NCBI GenBank assembly: GCA_015179045.1
Contig: WHUZ01000103.1
Location: 124,001-188,000, forward strand
From: Kalaharituber pfeilii
Taxonomy: Eukaryota; Ascomycota; Pezizomycetes; Pezizales; Pezizaceae
Length of the DNA: 64,000 bases
Reading direction: 5' to 3'
Shown here: piece after piece, positions 19,531-29,278 of the stretch
Layout of the letters: each line of letters begins with the position of its first letter
Position numbering within the stretch: position 1 is the first letter of the stretch
Notes under the pieces: model-generated
Database searches by the model: none
Seen by the model: only the letters and a program-made list of their open reading frames with translations
What the model was told of the DNA's origin: nothing
Program-made: the position numbers and the translations under genes

Positions 19531-19588
19531 TTTTTTTTTTTTTTTTTTTTTATTTCATTAATCGCATGCCGCCCTATGGGCTATGGCG
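19531..19588 (-). mobile_element. Tail-A micro-retroposon
   Basis: Poly(T) and the complete tail-A hairpin on minus (ATCGCCATAGCCC, loop, GGGCGGCATGCGAT). No clear target repeat; it sits at the junction of the two transposase pieces, so a deletion may have accompanied insertion. Confidence 0.7.
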
Positions 19589-19775
19589 ATGAAAGATTGG
19601 ATGCATCGAATACCTGCCTCTTCTATTCCCTCCGAGCAGCTATTCTCACAGGTAAGTATTTCAACATAATACTATCTCTATCTAAGCTGACAATCTACTA
19701 CAGGTAGGTGAAGTTCTTAATACACGCCGAAACAGAATGGAAGGTGAGACTATGAGTGCTATCATGTGCTACTGA
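19589..19775 (+). pseudogene. hAT transposase C-terminal dimerisation region
   Basis: Exons 19589-19651 and 19704-19775 around a 52-bp intron (GTAAGT, GCTGAC branch, CTACAG). The spliced frame reads WMHRIPASSIPSEQLFSQ, then VGEVLNTRRNRMEGETMSA. This fits the hAT dimerisation signature (IPAS SxPSE R.FS, then RNRL followed by the MLxxxxN region). The middle of the transposase, including the catalytic core, is gone, so the element is a deletion derivative of an autonomous hAT. Confidence 0.75.
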
Positions 19776-20190
19776 ATTTAGCGGATAGCGGTGATGAGGA
19801 TGAAGCTGTAGAATAGGTTAGATTAGTTACTAATATCATGTCATCAAGGCTCGCTGGCTCGAGCCCACCTTCTATTTGACAAGCTCGGCTCGAGCCGAGC
19901 TCACTTACTCACGAGCTGGCTCGAGCTCACCCTCCAGCTCGGCTCGAGCTAGCTCGTGCCGCTCACTACCAATCAGGCCGGCCCAGGCCAACCAGGCCGG
20001 TCCAGCGCATTCAGGCAGGTTCAAGCCAATTAAACGAATCACTCCACAGCTATCCAGGTGAATTGAGGCCAGGATTTACCAGATTTTTTGAGTATTTAAA
20101 TGGTCTGGACCGGCCTGGTTGGCCTGGGCCGGCCTGAATGATCTGGACCGCCCTGGTTGGCCTGGTTGGCCTGGCCTGTTGGATTCATTG

Positions 20191-20790
20191 CCTGCAATAC
20201 CTGTCAAATTCAGCTTATTCTTCCTCATCTCACGCCATCGAGTGGGCCCTACCATATCTGTCAAATTCAGCTGATTCTACCTCAGCTCGTTCTGCCACAT
20301 CTATCAAATTCAGCTCATTCCGCACCTTCTCATGCCTCGGCTCAGGCATGCCATACATCTCAAATTCAGCTCACTCTACCTCATCCCATCTTGTGCCTCG
20401 GGCATGCTATACGTCTCAAATTCAGCTCATTCTACCTCATCTCATGCCGTCAGGTCAGGCCGGCTATATGTACCAATTTCAGCTTATTTTGCCTCATCTC
20501 GTAGGCCGGCCATACCTGTCAACCTTCTCATGCCGTCGGGTTCGCTCTGTTATGCTTGTTAAATTCAGATCACTCTACCTCATCTCACGGCAGTAGGTGG
20601 AGCCTGCTATGCCTGTAAAATTGAGCTTATTCTTCCTCACCTGAGGCCGTGGGGCTGGACCTACCATAGCTATTAAATTCAACTCGTTCTGCCACATCTC
20701 ATGCCATCGGGCCACGCCTGTCATATCTATCAAATTCAATGCTGCCGAGAGAGACCTGTCATACTTGTTAAGTTAAAGCTAAGGTTGCAG
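20191..20790 (+). repeat. About 50-bp minisatellite, right block
   Basis: About eleven diverged units of the array seen at 18122-18389, with CTGTCAAATTCAGCTCATTC as the best-kept part. Confidence 0.75.
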
Positions 20791-21907
20791 GACTACTTGG
20801 CACTGCAGCTCATTCGCTTAGGCGCAATATGTAACTAATATATATATATTTAAAACTTCTTAGATATACTTAAAGTCTAATACTCTTTTATACTTTATGA
20901 GTAATATATATTAATATCTTTGTCTAAATATATAAATCAGTTGACATTGATATTATTCATTTCTTCTTTTAGAAATTATTTGAATTTATAAAATTTTATC
21001 ACTCCCCTGTGTGCCAAGCATTTCAACATTCTCGACCGGGACCTTGCCGAAAAGTGCCCGATTTTAGCGATCCGGTATAGTGAGGATACTCTATATGTGT
21101 ATGGCTAGTATCAGTTATGTACACTCAGAGCATTTGCGGGACAAACATTTCGAATCGACGTACCTCTTGGTTAACCAACCAGCGGGACATCTCACATCTT
21201 CCCTTCCATCGGCGTACTCTACCCTTTAAGCCGCCTTCATCTTCTTCTTTGATTTCTTCTTTCCCGTAGGACTCAGGGGCTTGCAATCGGGCTCTAAACC
21301 TTCCTATTATGGGAAGCCGCAGTTCAGTTGCTGGCTTACAAGTTTTGAGCCTCAAGCTTAGCGTCCTTATTCCAAGTCACTTGTACGTTGATATAGAGTG
21401 ACGCACATATACAATCTTTTCCTTACATGTTCCCGAAAACAACTTGTTGAACTTTTCTCATAATACGTTCAGCCAATATTTTCTCGTATCTCCTAACGCT
21501 ACCAGTTGCACTTTTACAGTTTTCATGATGATGCGCCACTACTGTCAATTTGCGAATGTTACGTTTCGCAGCGCAACTAGAAGTGCACCAGATGTGTGGA
21601 CACATGACCATAAAGAAATACCCACGAGCCGATGGCCGATTCCACTTGGTTACTTAGAAAGTGTATTCTGCGGGCGGGATTTCCCGAGCGGACTTGAGGT
21701 GCTTGTACTAACCGGAGATTAAAGTCTGTGCACATCTATCTCCTTGTCGATCTTATTCGAAATAATTGCGCTATCTGGAACTTGCACCATTGCGGTGAGC
21801 GTCGTGATAGATACTCCGCAGTATGGCCGAGGAACAAATCAGAATAGATATCGATAGTCAAGGACACGTTTTCGGTATGTAATTTGTCAAGCCCATGTCT
21901 CAGGGAT
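20791..21907. other. Intergenic, partly AT-rich stretch
   Basis: AT-rich from 20820 to 21000. At 21066-21085 the string TCCGGTATAGTGAGGATACTC resembles a pogo-like end, without a partner. Small open frames on both strands show no family signature. Confidence 0.4.
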
Positions 21908-21915
21908 CTGCCCAT

Positions 21916-21979
21916 TCCCTGCCGACGTTGCCTTGTATGCGGGACTACGTGACTCAAAAAAAACAAAAAAAAAGAGCCA
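21916..21979 (+). mobile_element. Tail-B micro-retroposon, diverged
   Basis: TCCCTGCCGACGTTGCCTTG, GCGGGACTACGTGACTC, then an interrupted A run. The short repeat CTGCCCAT (21908-21915, 21980-21987) is the likely target duplication. Confidence 0.6.
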
Positions 21980-21987
21980 CTGCCCAT

Positions 21988-22727
21988 GCCAGTTCCATGT
22001 AAACCTTGGCTCGTCTGGGCAGGGATGTCAGCACATGTTTTTAGCTCTGTATGTACCTTTCTTGCCGAAAAATGAGACGTGGACTACTAATGCAAAAGCA
22101 ATTATGGTGGCTCTCCTACGGAACAAGAAAAGCATGCTGCTTACATCATTCGCGATGTGTTACGACCACAGATTCTGGATCGCACCCTTTGAAACAGGTC
22201 TCCTAATATTGCGCGTTTTCCAAGAAGTCCAAATGCAATCAACCTACAAGACCAAAGGTTCTCAGACTCCCAGTCATCCAGCCTCATAGTTATCAGTGCG
22301 CTTACCGCCAGCGAGTGACCTAAGGGTCACCCCTCCAGCTAGTACAGATGACAGCACTGGGTTCACTAGGCGGCGAGTCAGTGCCGCAGGAAATTGTGGC
22401 GATGTGCCTGTTTCAAGGAATGGGTAACTTACTCACAAAAATAAAAACCAAAAAAAACCAAAAAAAAAAAAAAAAAAAGCGGCCCAGAAAAGATCTGGCA
22501 CGCTAGGCAAACAAGGGCCCTAGCAGCCATGCAGCCTGCGACGCCATGACGCTCTCTGCGCATTACCACTCCGGCCCGCAGGATTCGGAGGGACGCCAGG
22601 GGAACGTGATGACAGCGCCAGCAAAAGCCAACATAACCATTTCTACGGATCCGGAAGGGAACACATTCTGGAAGAAGGCTTAGGACAACTTGCTGAGAGC
22701 GGATAGCGACCTATTAAGGATATTAGT
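21988..22727. other. Intergenic stretch
   Basis: No gene is recognised; an A-rich run at 22435-22478 may be an old retroposon tail. Coding-like sequence upstream of 22728 may belong to the decayed NLR gene but cannot be aligned by eye. Confidence 0.35.
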
Positions 22728-23240
22728 ATGGGCGCGGGTTCCGTTCAGGATTGCCAGGATGTTCTTGGACAGCTTAAGGAAGTGCGGGAGCATTGCAGGA
22801 AATCACCAACCACTCTAGTTGTTGGAAAACGAAATATCATTGCCCACGACCTGCTAGACAAAGTCGCCTCATGGATGCAGAGGTTTGTGGGGGAGGAGCT
22901 TTGTCGTTTCAATATGACCCTGTGCATGTGGCTTGCCCGTGGCCAGCAGTCATTCTTATGTGCAAGTATGAAGTTCCGCACTAAATCACTCACACCCCTG
23001 GGATATGAAGTATTTACTATCCATTCATGATAGGAGGCGATCAAGGCTGGACAGACTATTGTCGTGGGCATCGAATACATCGGGAGATTCTTGGTATGAT
23101 TGAGAATTTATGAGCGGGTTTATCTTACTGCCTGTGGACAGAACGCCTTGAATATAACATCAATTTGCGAAATAGATTGCAGGAAATTTATAGTAAGGTT
23201 CTTGCAATGATCTATATATGGGCTAATGAGACTCATTAGA
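22728..23240 (+). pseudogene. Decayed NLR/STAND N-terminal helical domain
   Basis: Reading across frames gives a conserved order typical of fungal STAND (NLR-like) proteins upstream of the NACHT domain. The blocks are HDLLDKVASWMQRFV, then after a frameshift near 22893 ALSFQYDPVHVACPWPAV, then (about 23067) IEYIGRFLV, LRIYERVYL, and finally NLRNRLQEIYSKVLAMIYIW. In the family this region is the alpha-helical part with YDPxHAALPW followed by E-x-LY and LY-x-IL motifs. Several frameshifts and stops are present and no P-loop NTPase follows. Living relatives work in non-self recognition and programmed cell death; this copy is dead. Confidence 0.6.
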
Positions 23241-23707
23241 GAGGTTTAGCAACATCCCGTAAATTTCCCCGTATTGCATTAGTAACCTTACCGGGACACT
23301 CTGCAATACGAGCGGTTTAGCACGCACTTCCCGTTAATATCCCCGATTATTTCCCCGTACCAACACTACAAATCCAGCCGTCATTAACCATGTACATGCA
23401 CCTACAGCACTCCGCAGCTGCACAGCCGGCGGTTGCAGCTAGAAGTAGTCTCTTGCAATTACGTTCTACAGTCGCAGTGGTCTGTACCGCGAGGCGAAGC
23501 AATCGATTTGGGCGAGCTAGAAGTTTGAGGCCAGCATTACCGTTAGCCCAAGGTGAATTGGCACTAGACACTTGGACTAATGAGCAATGCATGAAGCACT
23601 TTCCGTTCACGAAGGCTGAGATTCGAGAGCTTCTACTATGTCTCCGGGTGGATAGAATTCACTACACAAGTAGGTTCAAGCTCTCTCTGGAGACCGTATT
23701 CCTGTAA
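23241..23707 (+). pseudogene. PIF/Harbinger-like transposase N-terminal fragment
   Basis: The last 50 codons of the open frame ending at 23707 read LDTWTNEQCMKHFPFTKAEI followed by RELLLCLRVD and FKLSLETVFL. The pattern of an acidic-aromatic start, F(R/P)F, a helix with LL..L and an SLET-like continuation fits the N-terminal helical region of DDE_4-type transposases. The frame stops at the point where the catalytic domain should begin. Upstream GC-rich strings with CCCCGTA/CCCGTTAATATCCCCG repeats (23250-23360) may be its terminal region. Confidence 0.45.
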
Positions 23708-23894
23708 TGAAGGCCACGGGGGAAGCCATGTAGATAGTCTTGCCTCCTCGGGCAGTAGCTTGGGAGATCATTAAAACGGGGAGCGCTAGGAATGTAGGGT
23801 GGGGTGGAAGGATCGTATAGGATGGAGGGCTTTGGATATTGTTTTCTGCTGTCAGATTTCGGGATACATCCCGCTCCGCCTTGTGCACTCAACT

Positions 23895-24078
23895 TCTTTT
23901 TTTTCTTTTTTCTTTAATATCATTACTCGAATGCCGCCCTGAGGGCTATGGAGAGATTAGTTACAAGATGAAAGAAAAAGGAAAAAAGGATTGAAAAAGG
24001 GAATGGAAAGGAAAATAAGGTAAAGGTCCGTCGTTCCCTCTGTAGTGAGAAGTGAAGAAAGAAATAAGTACTCGCTGG
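23895..24078 (-). mobile_element. LINE-A 3' end fragment
   Basis: Poly(T)-rich start and tail A on minus (CCATAGCCCTCAGGGCGGCA), then 3' UTR-like A-rich sequence on the plus strand. It is cut by a hAT end at 24079. Confidence 0.6.
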
Positions 24079-24099
24079 TAGTGAGCGGCACGAGCTAGC
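24079..24099 (+). mobile_element. Terminal 21 bp of a hAT MITE, cut by the chromovirus LTR
   Basis: TAGTGAGCGGCACGAGCTAGC is identical to the end of the MITEs at 35472 and 38761. The rest of the MITE is not found beyond the right LTR, so the flanks were rearranged. Confidence 0.75.
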
Positions 24100-24494
24100 T
24101 GTAAGGGCGATGCTGGGATCAGTAGGCGAAGACACGATCGCGGGTGCTACGAGACAGTAGGGACAGAGAGGGACGAGGTGGAAGAGAGAATGAGCGTACG
24201 TTGACCAGTGGAGACTACATACAGGCGGGTAGAAGAGGTATATATAGACGAGAGAGAGTGAACAGAAGTAGCAAGTACGAGTATTGCATGAACTTGGACA
24301 TGACGACATAGAAGAAGACAGATGGAAATAGAAACATACATGACGACATAGAAGAGTGCTTGTAGAATGCTGTAGAATGATGTGGAATGATGTAGAGCTA
24401 TGGCGGCGGTTCGAGAGCATTCTGTGGTTCGGGTCGATCACTGCATGGTTGTTACCAAGAACTAATCCCTGTTATTTCCTATTGCGGCATGACA
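24100..24494 (-). repeat. 3' LTR of the chromovirus
   Basis: 395 bp; it pairs with 29279-29673 with about a dozen substitutions, mostly transitions. Confidence 0.92.
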
Positions 24495-24512
24495 GTATCT
24501 CCCCTCTTCTAG
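24495..24512 (-). promoter_or_regulatory. Polypurine tract of the chromovirus
   Basis: On the minus strand AGAAGAGGGGAGATAC lies directly upstream of the 3' LTR, where plus-strand DNA synthesis would start. Confidence 0.75.
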
Positions 24513-24670
24513 CCTGAGCTCCTGATCAGGCCGTGATGTAGAATATACACAAGAGAATGACATGACGATGGAGCATAGAAAACACATGAGCGAATGACAT
24601 GCAAGAAGTAAACAAGAACACGCGTAGTAGCACAAATTCAGGGTAACAGACGACAAGAAAAGACAGGTTA

Positions 24671-27600
24671 TCACTGGGCGGCGGAGCCTTTCCCCCCCCT
24701 TTTTGGCTTCGTGGGGCCGGGCTTGTCAGGGTACTTCTGGTGGAATTGGTTAATCATTCCTTGTATGCTCTTAAGGCCTTGAGCCGGTTCCCAAGTGTTG
24801 TCATGATGTGGGTAACCTTTCCACTTAACCTCATTCTCCAGCTTCTTCCCACGTCTGCGGCTGTTGACCACCTCTTCAACTTCCCAGTATGCTTCACCCT
24901 CAATGATGATAGGCGGTGGTGCAGGTTGTTCTTCTCTGAGTGTATTATCAGTGGTAGCCTTTTCCAGCAGCGAGACATGAAAGACTGGATGAATGTGCAT
25001 TGATGAGGGTAGTCTTAACTTGTAGGCTACTGGGCTGATCACCTTTTCCACTTCGAATGGTCCTAATTTCTTATAGTCGAGCTTCTCGGAGGGTCGGTTC
25101 GTTTTTATGTGCCTTCGAATAAGCCAAACTCGATCACCTTCTTTGATTTCAGGCTCTGGGCGTACATCGCGATTGTAGTACTGGGCTTGCAGTTGCTGGG
25201 CAAACTTCATTTCGTGCTGTAAGAGGCAATGTAGGGAACGTAGCTCTTGAACCCGTTCATCGACTGCAGGAGATTTCGCAGATGCTTCCAGCGAGACGTT
25301 GAGAGTTGGGTGGTAGCCGTAGTTCGCGTAAAAGGGTGAGCATTTGATACTGCTTTGTTCAGCATTATTGTAGGCAAACTGAGCTAATGGTAGGAGTTCA
25401 ACCCAATTGTCTTGCTGATAGTTGCAGTATGCTCGAAGGTACTGCTCGAGAATCTGATTCACACGCTCGGTCTGACCATCGGTTTGTGGATGATAAGCTG
25501 TTGAGAGTTGCTGGTCGATATTGGCGGCTTGACATAGTGAGCGAGTAAAGTTCGAGGCGAATACTGCTCCACGATCTGTAACGATCTCTTTCGGAATACC
25601 GTGATGAACGAATACATGCTTGAGGTAGAGTTGAGCTAGCTCCGGGGCAAAGGGTTGCTGTCTTGATGCCTTGGATCTTCCACAAGTCTCGCATGTTCGA
25701 ATGTACGTTTCCACGAACTGTCCCATACGAGGGAAAAAGAAGTTTCTGGAGATCAGTTCTAGTGTCTTCGCTTGGCCGGGGTGTCCTGCTGTAGGTGTAT
25801 CATGGTGCATCCGAATAATTTCCACCTTTAGGCCCTTATTATCTGGCACAAAGATTAGCCCATTAAAGAGAATAAGATCATCACGTAGAGAGTATGCACG
25901 CAGTCGAAACTTAGGCGCTGTGCCTGAGGTGAGCTCTGACTTTAACTTAGCACAAGATGGGTCCTGCTCATATGCTTCCTTAATTTTCTGCAGTATACTA
26001 CTATCCTTTTCAACCGCAGTATTCCTCAGCTCAACCGCAGCAAGTATAAGCTGATGGGGTTTAAGCAAACAGTGCTCTTGCTTCGCGGTAGGATCTTGGT
26101 AGTCGGGTCGTCGGGATAGTGCATCTGCTTGCGAGTTAGCCGCACCAGGGCGATGGACAATAACAAAATCATATGAAGCTAGCATTTCTGACCAGCGGGC
26201 CTGTCTTCGATTCAAGACTTTCGTGGAGGTAAATGACTGAAGGTTCTGGTGGTCAGAGTAGATCTGTATCTGATGCTTAGCCCCTTCTAGATAAACTCTC
26301 CATTCTCTGAGGGCGGCAACTATAGCTAATAGCTCCTTATCATGTATCTCATAGTTCGTTTCTGCGGGGAGTAGCTTTCGGCTATAAAACGCAATGGGGC
26401 GAAGAGTCTTTGCTTCAGTATCGTATTGGGACAGGCAGGCACCGATAGCGAAGTCAGAAGCATCGGTTTCGACAACAGCAGGTAATTCAGGATCAAAATG
26501 TCTTAAGACCACTGCTGTAGCGAAGGACTGCTTAATAGCCTCGAATGCTCTTTGACAGTCATCGGTCCATGTAAACGAAGCATCTTTCCTGAGTAGGCGA
26601 GTAAGCGGTGCGATGATACTGCTGTAGTGTGGTATGAACCGGCGGTAGAAGTTTGCAAATCCTAAAAATGACATGATATCCTTAACACACGTAGGAGTCG
26701 GCCAGGTTATGACTGATTCAACCTTCCTTGGATCCATCTTTATTCCTTCTCTACTAATGACGTATCCCAAGAATTCCACCTCTTTGGCATGGAATGAGCA
26801 TTTTTCAAGCTTCACAAAGAGGTTGTGTTCATCAAGCTTCTCTAATACCTTGGTAACGTGAACTTTATGTTCCTCAAGAGTATTCGAGAAGATCAGGATG
26901 TCATCGAGGAAGGCAACAACAAAATAGTCGAGGTATGACCGAAGGATATCGTTCACCAATGCTTGGAATGATGCCGGGGCGTTCGTTAGTCCAAAAGGCA
27001 TAACTGTATACTCATAGTGTCCATATCGTGTTCTGAACGCCGTTTTCCATTCATCGCCTTCAGCAATTCGTATCAAGTTATATGCCCCTCGCAAATCGAT
27101 TTTCGTAAAGTATTTTGCCCCGCGTACACGGTCTAGGAGCTCTGATATCAGCGGTATAGGGTAGCGGTTCTTTACTGTGATTCGATTTAGCCCTCGGTAG
27201 TCAACACATAAACGCAGGCTTCCATCCTTCTTCTTAGTAAACAATATTGGTGCACCAGCAGGAGACGACGACTGACGAATAAACCCTTTTGCTAAGTTCT
27301 CATCCAAGTATTCTCGTAGGGCTTGCAGTTCGGTTTCTGAAAGCGCATAAATCGGACCGAACGGAGGATGCGTGCCAGGTTGTAGAGGAATCTTGTGGTC
27401 CCAGGGCTGATGCTGAGGTAAGACAGCTGCTTCTGTGGCCGAAAAGATGCGAGAAAAGCATTTGTCCTCTGGGATGATAGGAGTAACCTTCGTCTTATTA
27501 GGCGTATCCAATGTAGCGATGACAAGGCCCTGAACTATCTCCGAATCTGAATCTGAACATTTCCGGCGGGGTCTCGCTAAGCGGTGAAAAGCAGGAGCTG

Positions 27601-28018
27601 ACACAAACGAGATATTCAATGGATTCGGCATACAAGAAGACTCAGAATGAGAAACTGAAGGAGTAGTAGACAACGAAGAAATATTCAAGGGTGGCAGGCA
27701 ACGTGAATGGCAGAATGCAGAAGTAAAGTCAACCTCATCTTTGACCCAATTGATAACAGGATTGTGCAAACGCAACCAAGGAATACCTAGAACAATATCA
27801 TAATCCTTCATTGGACTAACATGCAAAGGGACATTCTCAGAATGTGAGTGAATAGACAGGGTTATAGGCACAGTATAATGAGTAACAGAACCAGACGAAA
27901 TAGAAGAACCATCAATTACATTAAGATCAATAGGTGTAGGGTGGCGAAGGAGTGGTATAGGATATCTGTCAATAAAGGAGCGGTTTATGAAATTTGACGA
28001 AGCACCACAATCAATCAT
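24671..28018 (-). CDS. pol: Chromovirus Pol polyprotein with integrase deletion
   Basis: 1115 codons counted from an internal Met; the -1 frame stays open upstream into the gag end, so translation likely comes by frameshift. Domains in order: protease (DCGA at residues 3-6); RT (VDYRGLNRITVKNRYPIPL near 270, FLDD near 370); RNase H (VETDASDF near 515); integrase zinc part (HH...C..C near 740-775); catalytic core (TDRG near 814 and TERVNQ with D-x35-E); C-terminal chromodomain (YWEVEEVV to NTWEP near 1050). Between QQPF and APELAQLYLKHV the first part of the catalytic core, including the first catalytic Asp, is missing in frame (about 60-70 residues by family comparison). The protein should reverse transcribe but not integrate. 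The chromodomain normally directs insertion to methylated histone marks. Confidence 0.9.
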   Translation of the reverse strand: MIDCGASSNFINRSFIDRYPIPLLRHPTPIDLNVIDGSSISSGSVTHYTVPITLSIHSHSENVPLHVSPMKDYDIVLGIPWLRLHNPVINWVKDEVDFTSAFCHSRCLPPLNISSLSTTPSVSHSESSCMPNPLNISFVSAPAFHRLARPRRKCSDSDSEIVQGLVIATLDTPNKTKVTPIIPEDKCFSRIFSATEAAVLPQHQPWDHKIPLQPGTHPPFGPIYALSETELQALREYLDENLAKGFIRQSSSPAGAPILFTKKKDGSLRLCVDYRGLNRITVKNRYPIPLISELLDRVRGAKYFTKIDLRGAYNLIRIAEGDEWKTAFRTRYGHYEYTVMPFGLTNAPASFQALVNDILRSYLDYFVVAFLDDILIFSNTLEEHKVHVTKVLEKLDEHNLFVKLEKCSFHAKEVEFLGYVISREGIKMDPRKVESVITWPTPTCVKDIMSFLGFANFYRRFIPHYSSIIAPLTRLLRKDASFTWTDDCQRAFEAIKQSFATAVVLRHFDPELPAVVETDASDFAIGACLSQYDTEAKTLRPIAFYSRKLLPAETNYEIHDKELLAIVAALREWRVYLEGAKHQIQIYSDHQNLQSFTSTKVLNRRQARWSEMLASYDFVIVHRPGAANSQADALSRRPDYQDPTAKQEHCLLKPHQLILAAVELRNTAVEKDSSILQKIKEAYEQDPSCAKLKSELTSGTAPKFRLRAYSLRDDLILFNGLIFVPDNKGLKVEIIRMHHDTPTAGHPGQAKTLELISRNFFFPRMGQFVETYIRTCETCGRSKASRQQPFAPELAQLYLKHVFVHHGIPKEIVTDRGAVFASNFTRSLCQAANIDQQLSTAYHPQTDGQTERVNQILEQYLRAYCNYQQDNWVELLPLAQFAYNNAEQSSIKCSPFYANYGYHPTLNVSLEASAKSPAVDERVQELRSLHCLLQHEMKFAQQLQAQYYNRDVRPEPEIKEGDRVWLIRRHIKTNRPSEKLDYKKLGPFEVEKVISPVAYKLRLPSSMHIHPVFHVSLLEKATTDNTLREEQPAPPPIIIEGEAYWEVEEVVNSRRRGKKLENEVKWKGYPHHDNTWEPAQGLKSIQGMINQFHQKYPDKPGPTKPKRGGKGSAAQ

Positions 28019-28143
28019 AATAGTAACAGGAGTACAAACAGAACTAGAACGGAGTAAACCATTGACAATAAGATGAGAGTCGGAGGTCGGTCTGGTATAA
28101 TAAAGAAGAATATCGCCCTCGGTTAAGCTCAGAGCAGGGCGGT

Positions 28144-29238
28144 TTAGTTCGTCTGAGCTGGCTCTTTCCCCGAACTGTCCTCAGCTGTAGTAGTGAAGGA
28201 GATATTGACACGCTCTTTCTTCTTTGGGTCCTGCTTAGTATTAGGTTGTTGAGTCTGAGTATTGGATCGACATTCAGCAGCTTTGTGTCCTGGTTTGGCA
28301 CAGAGAAGGCAGAGTTTGTACTTAAGCCGGCGAGCACGTTCTTGTGGCGAGAGATCACGATTAGTAGGGGTACGCTGGGGAGTCGGCTTAGTACTAACTG
28401 CGGAGAGATCCATTGGCTCAGGATCAGATCGGTTGGTCTTCGATGCCCACTCAGAGGTGCGGAATTCTCGATTTCGTTCGAACAAGCGGTTATCTATGCG
28501 TACGGCCTTTTCAATTAGTTCAGAAAGCTGCTTGGGACGTTCTTCCTTAACTAGTTCATCCTTAACCCTATCCTTAAGGTCCCTATAGAATCTCCAGATG
28601 AGTGCCTCTTCATTCCAATTAAGGAACGAAGTGAGTTGCTGAAAGCGTGATGCATAGTCTGCCGCAGAACCGACTTGTCGCAGGCGTTCAATCGCTCTTT
28701 CCGCATTGGCGCGAGTGTCAATATCGCCGTAGGTCTGTTGTAGTGCTTGACAGAAGGCGTCGAAATTGTCCAAAAGCGCTGAGGGAGTGTGCTGATGCAG
28801 GGTGCGGAGGTGAGGCTCAAACCACAGAAAGGCGGCACCCTTGAGGAATGAGGCGGCGTAGAGAACCTTCGATCGTTCGGTAGGAAACTCGTGGGGATGC
28901 ACTGCGATGTAGAGATAGATCTGTGAAAGGAAGGAGCGAAGCTTCGACCGGTTCCCTGTAAAAATGTCCGGTGCCTTGGTCTTCGGTGCATGGTCAGTAG
29001 CAGTGGAGCCTGAGGTGGGAGTCGCTGAGCGGAGGGTAGCAACTGTAGTATGGAGTTGTTGTACAGTGCTCTGTAGGTCCTGGAAGTACGATCGCAACTC
29101 AGGAGGCATAGTGAACCGATCGAGGATCGAGGCAGAGTTCTGAGACGTAGCGCTAGTTGATGGCGTCATGAAGGGAGCAGTTGGCAACGAAGGTGACCCT
29201 TCCGGAGGAAGCGTTTCGCGCATAAGAGTGTCGTCCAT
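28144..29238 (-). CDS. gag: Chromovirus Gag
   Basis: 364 residues, intact. The capsid-like middle includes APDIFTGNRSKLRSFLSQ, FLKGAAFLWFEPHL and YASRFQQLTSFLNWNEEALI, as in fungal Ty3-type Gag. A zinc knuckle CLLCAKPGHKAAEC (CX2CX4HX4C) lies near residue 315. The leader before the ATG is only 40 nt, which suits self-priming. The Pol frame overlaps its end in the -1 frame. Confidence 0.9.
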   Translation of the reverse strand: MDDTLMRETLPPEGSPSLPTAPFMTPSTSATSQNSASILDRFTMPPELRSYFQDLQSTVQQLHTTVATLRSATPTSGSTATDHAPKTKAPDIFTGNRSKLRSFLSQIYLYIAVHPHEFPTERSKVLYAASFLKGAAFLWFEPHLRTLHQHTPSALLDNFDAFCQALQQTYGDIDTRANAERAIERLRQVGSAADYASRFQQLTSFLNWNEEALIWRFYRDLKDRVKDELVKEERPKQLSELIEKAVRIDNRLFERNREFRTSEWASKTNRSDPEPMDLSAVSTKPTPQRTPTNRDLSPQERARRLKYKLCLLCAKPGHKAAECRSNTQTQQPNTKQDPKKKERVNISFTTTAEDSSGKEPAQTN

Positions 29239-29267
29239 AGCGATTCGTAGCAGGCGCGATAAAGGTG

Positions 29268-29278
29268 ACTGGTCAAAC
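29268..29278 (-). promoter_or_regulatory. Self-priming primer-binding site
   Basis: Directly next to the 5' LTR the minus strand reads GTTTGACCAGT. Nine bases (TTGACCAGT) are the exact complement of ACTGGTCAA at 29380-29388 inside the LTR. That site lies about 35 nt downstream of a TATATATA box, where the mRNA should start. There is no TGG-type tRNA site. Confidence 0.7.

Larger units (their letters stand above)
18578..19968 (+). mobile_element. hAT element with transposase remnants and nested retroposons
   Basis: Inverted ends TAGTGAGCGGCACGAGC and perfect 8-bp repeats CCAATCAG (18570-18577, 19969-19976). Its ends match the 335-340 bp MITEs at 35472 and 38761. The interior keeps pieces of a hAT transposase. 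Four retroposons lie inside (18656, 18720, 18941, 19531). Confidence 0.88.
18390..20190. mobile_element. MITE with 8-bp target repeat, hosting a hAT element
   Basis: Inverted ends CAATGAATCYAACAGGCC (17 of 18) with perfect 8-bp repeats CCTGCAAT (18382-18389, 20191-20198). Its own sequence is about 400 bp of GGCCTGGACCGGCCTGG-type repeats, split by a hAT element at 18578-19968. An 8-bp duplication suggests the hAT superfamily (inference). Confidence 0.75.

Noticed and set aside
21060..21100. Pogo-like terminal repeat
   Set aside because: A single TCCGGTATAGTGAGG end without an inverted partner or flanking TA pair.
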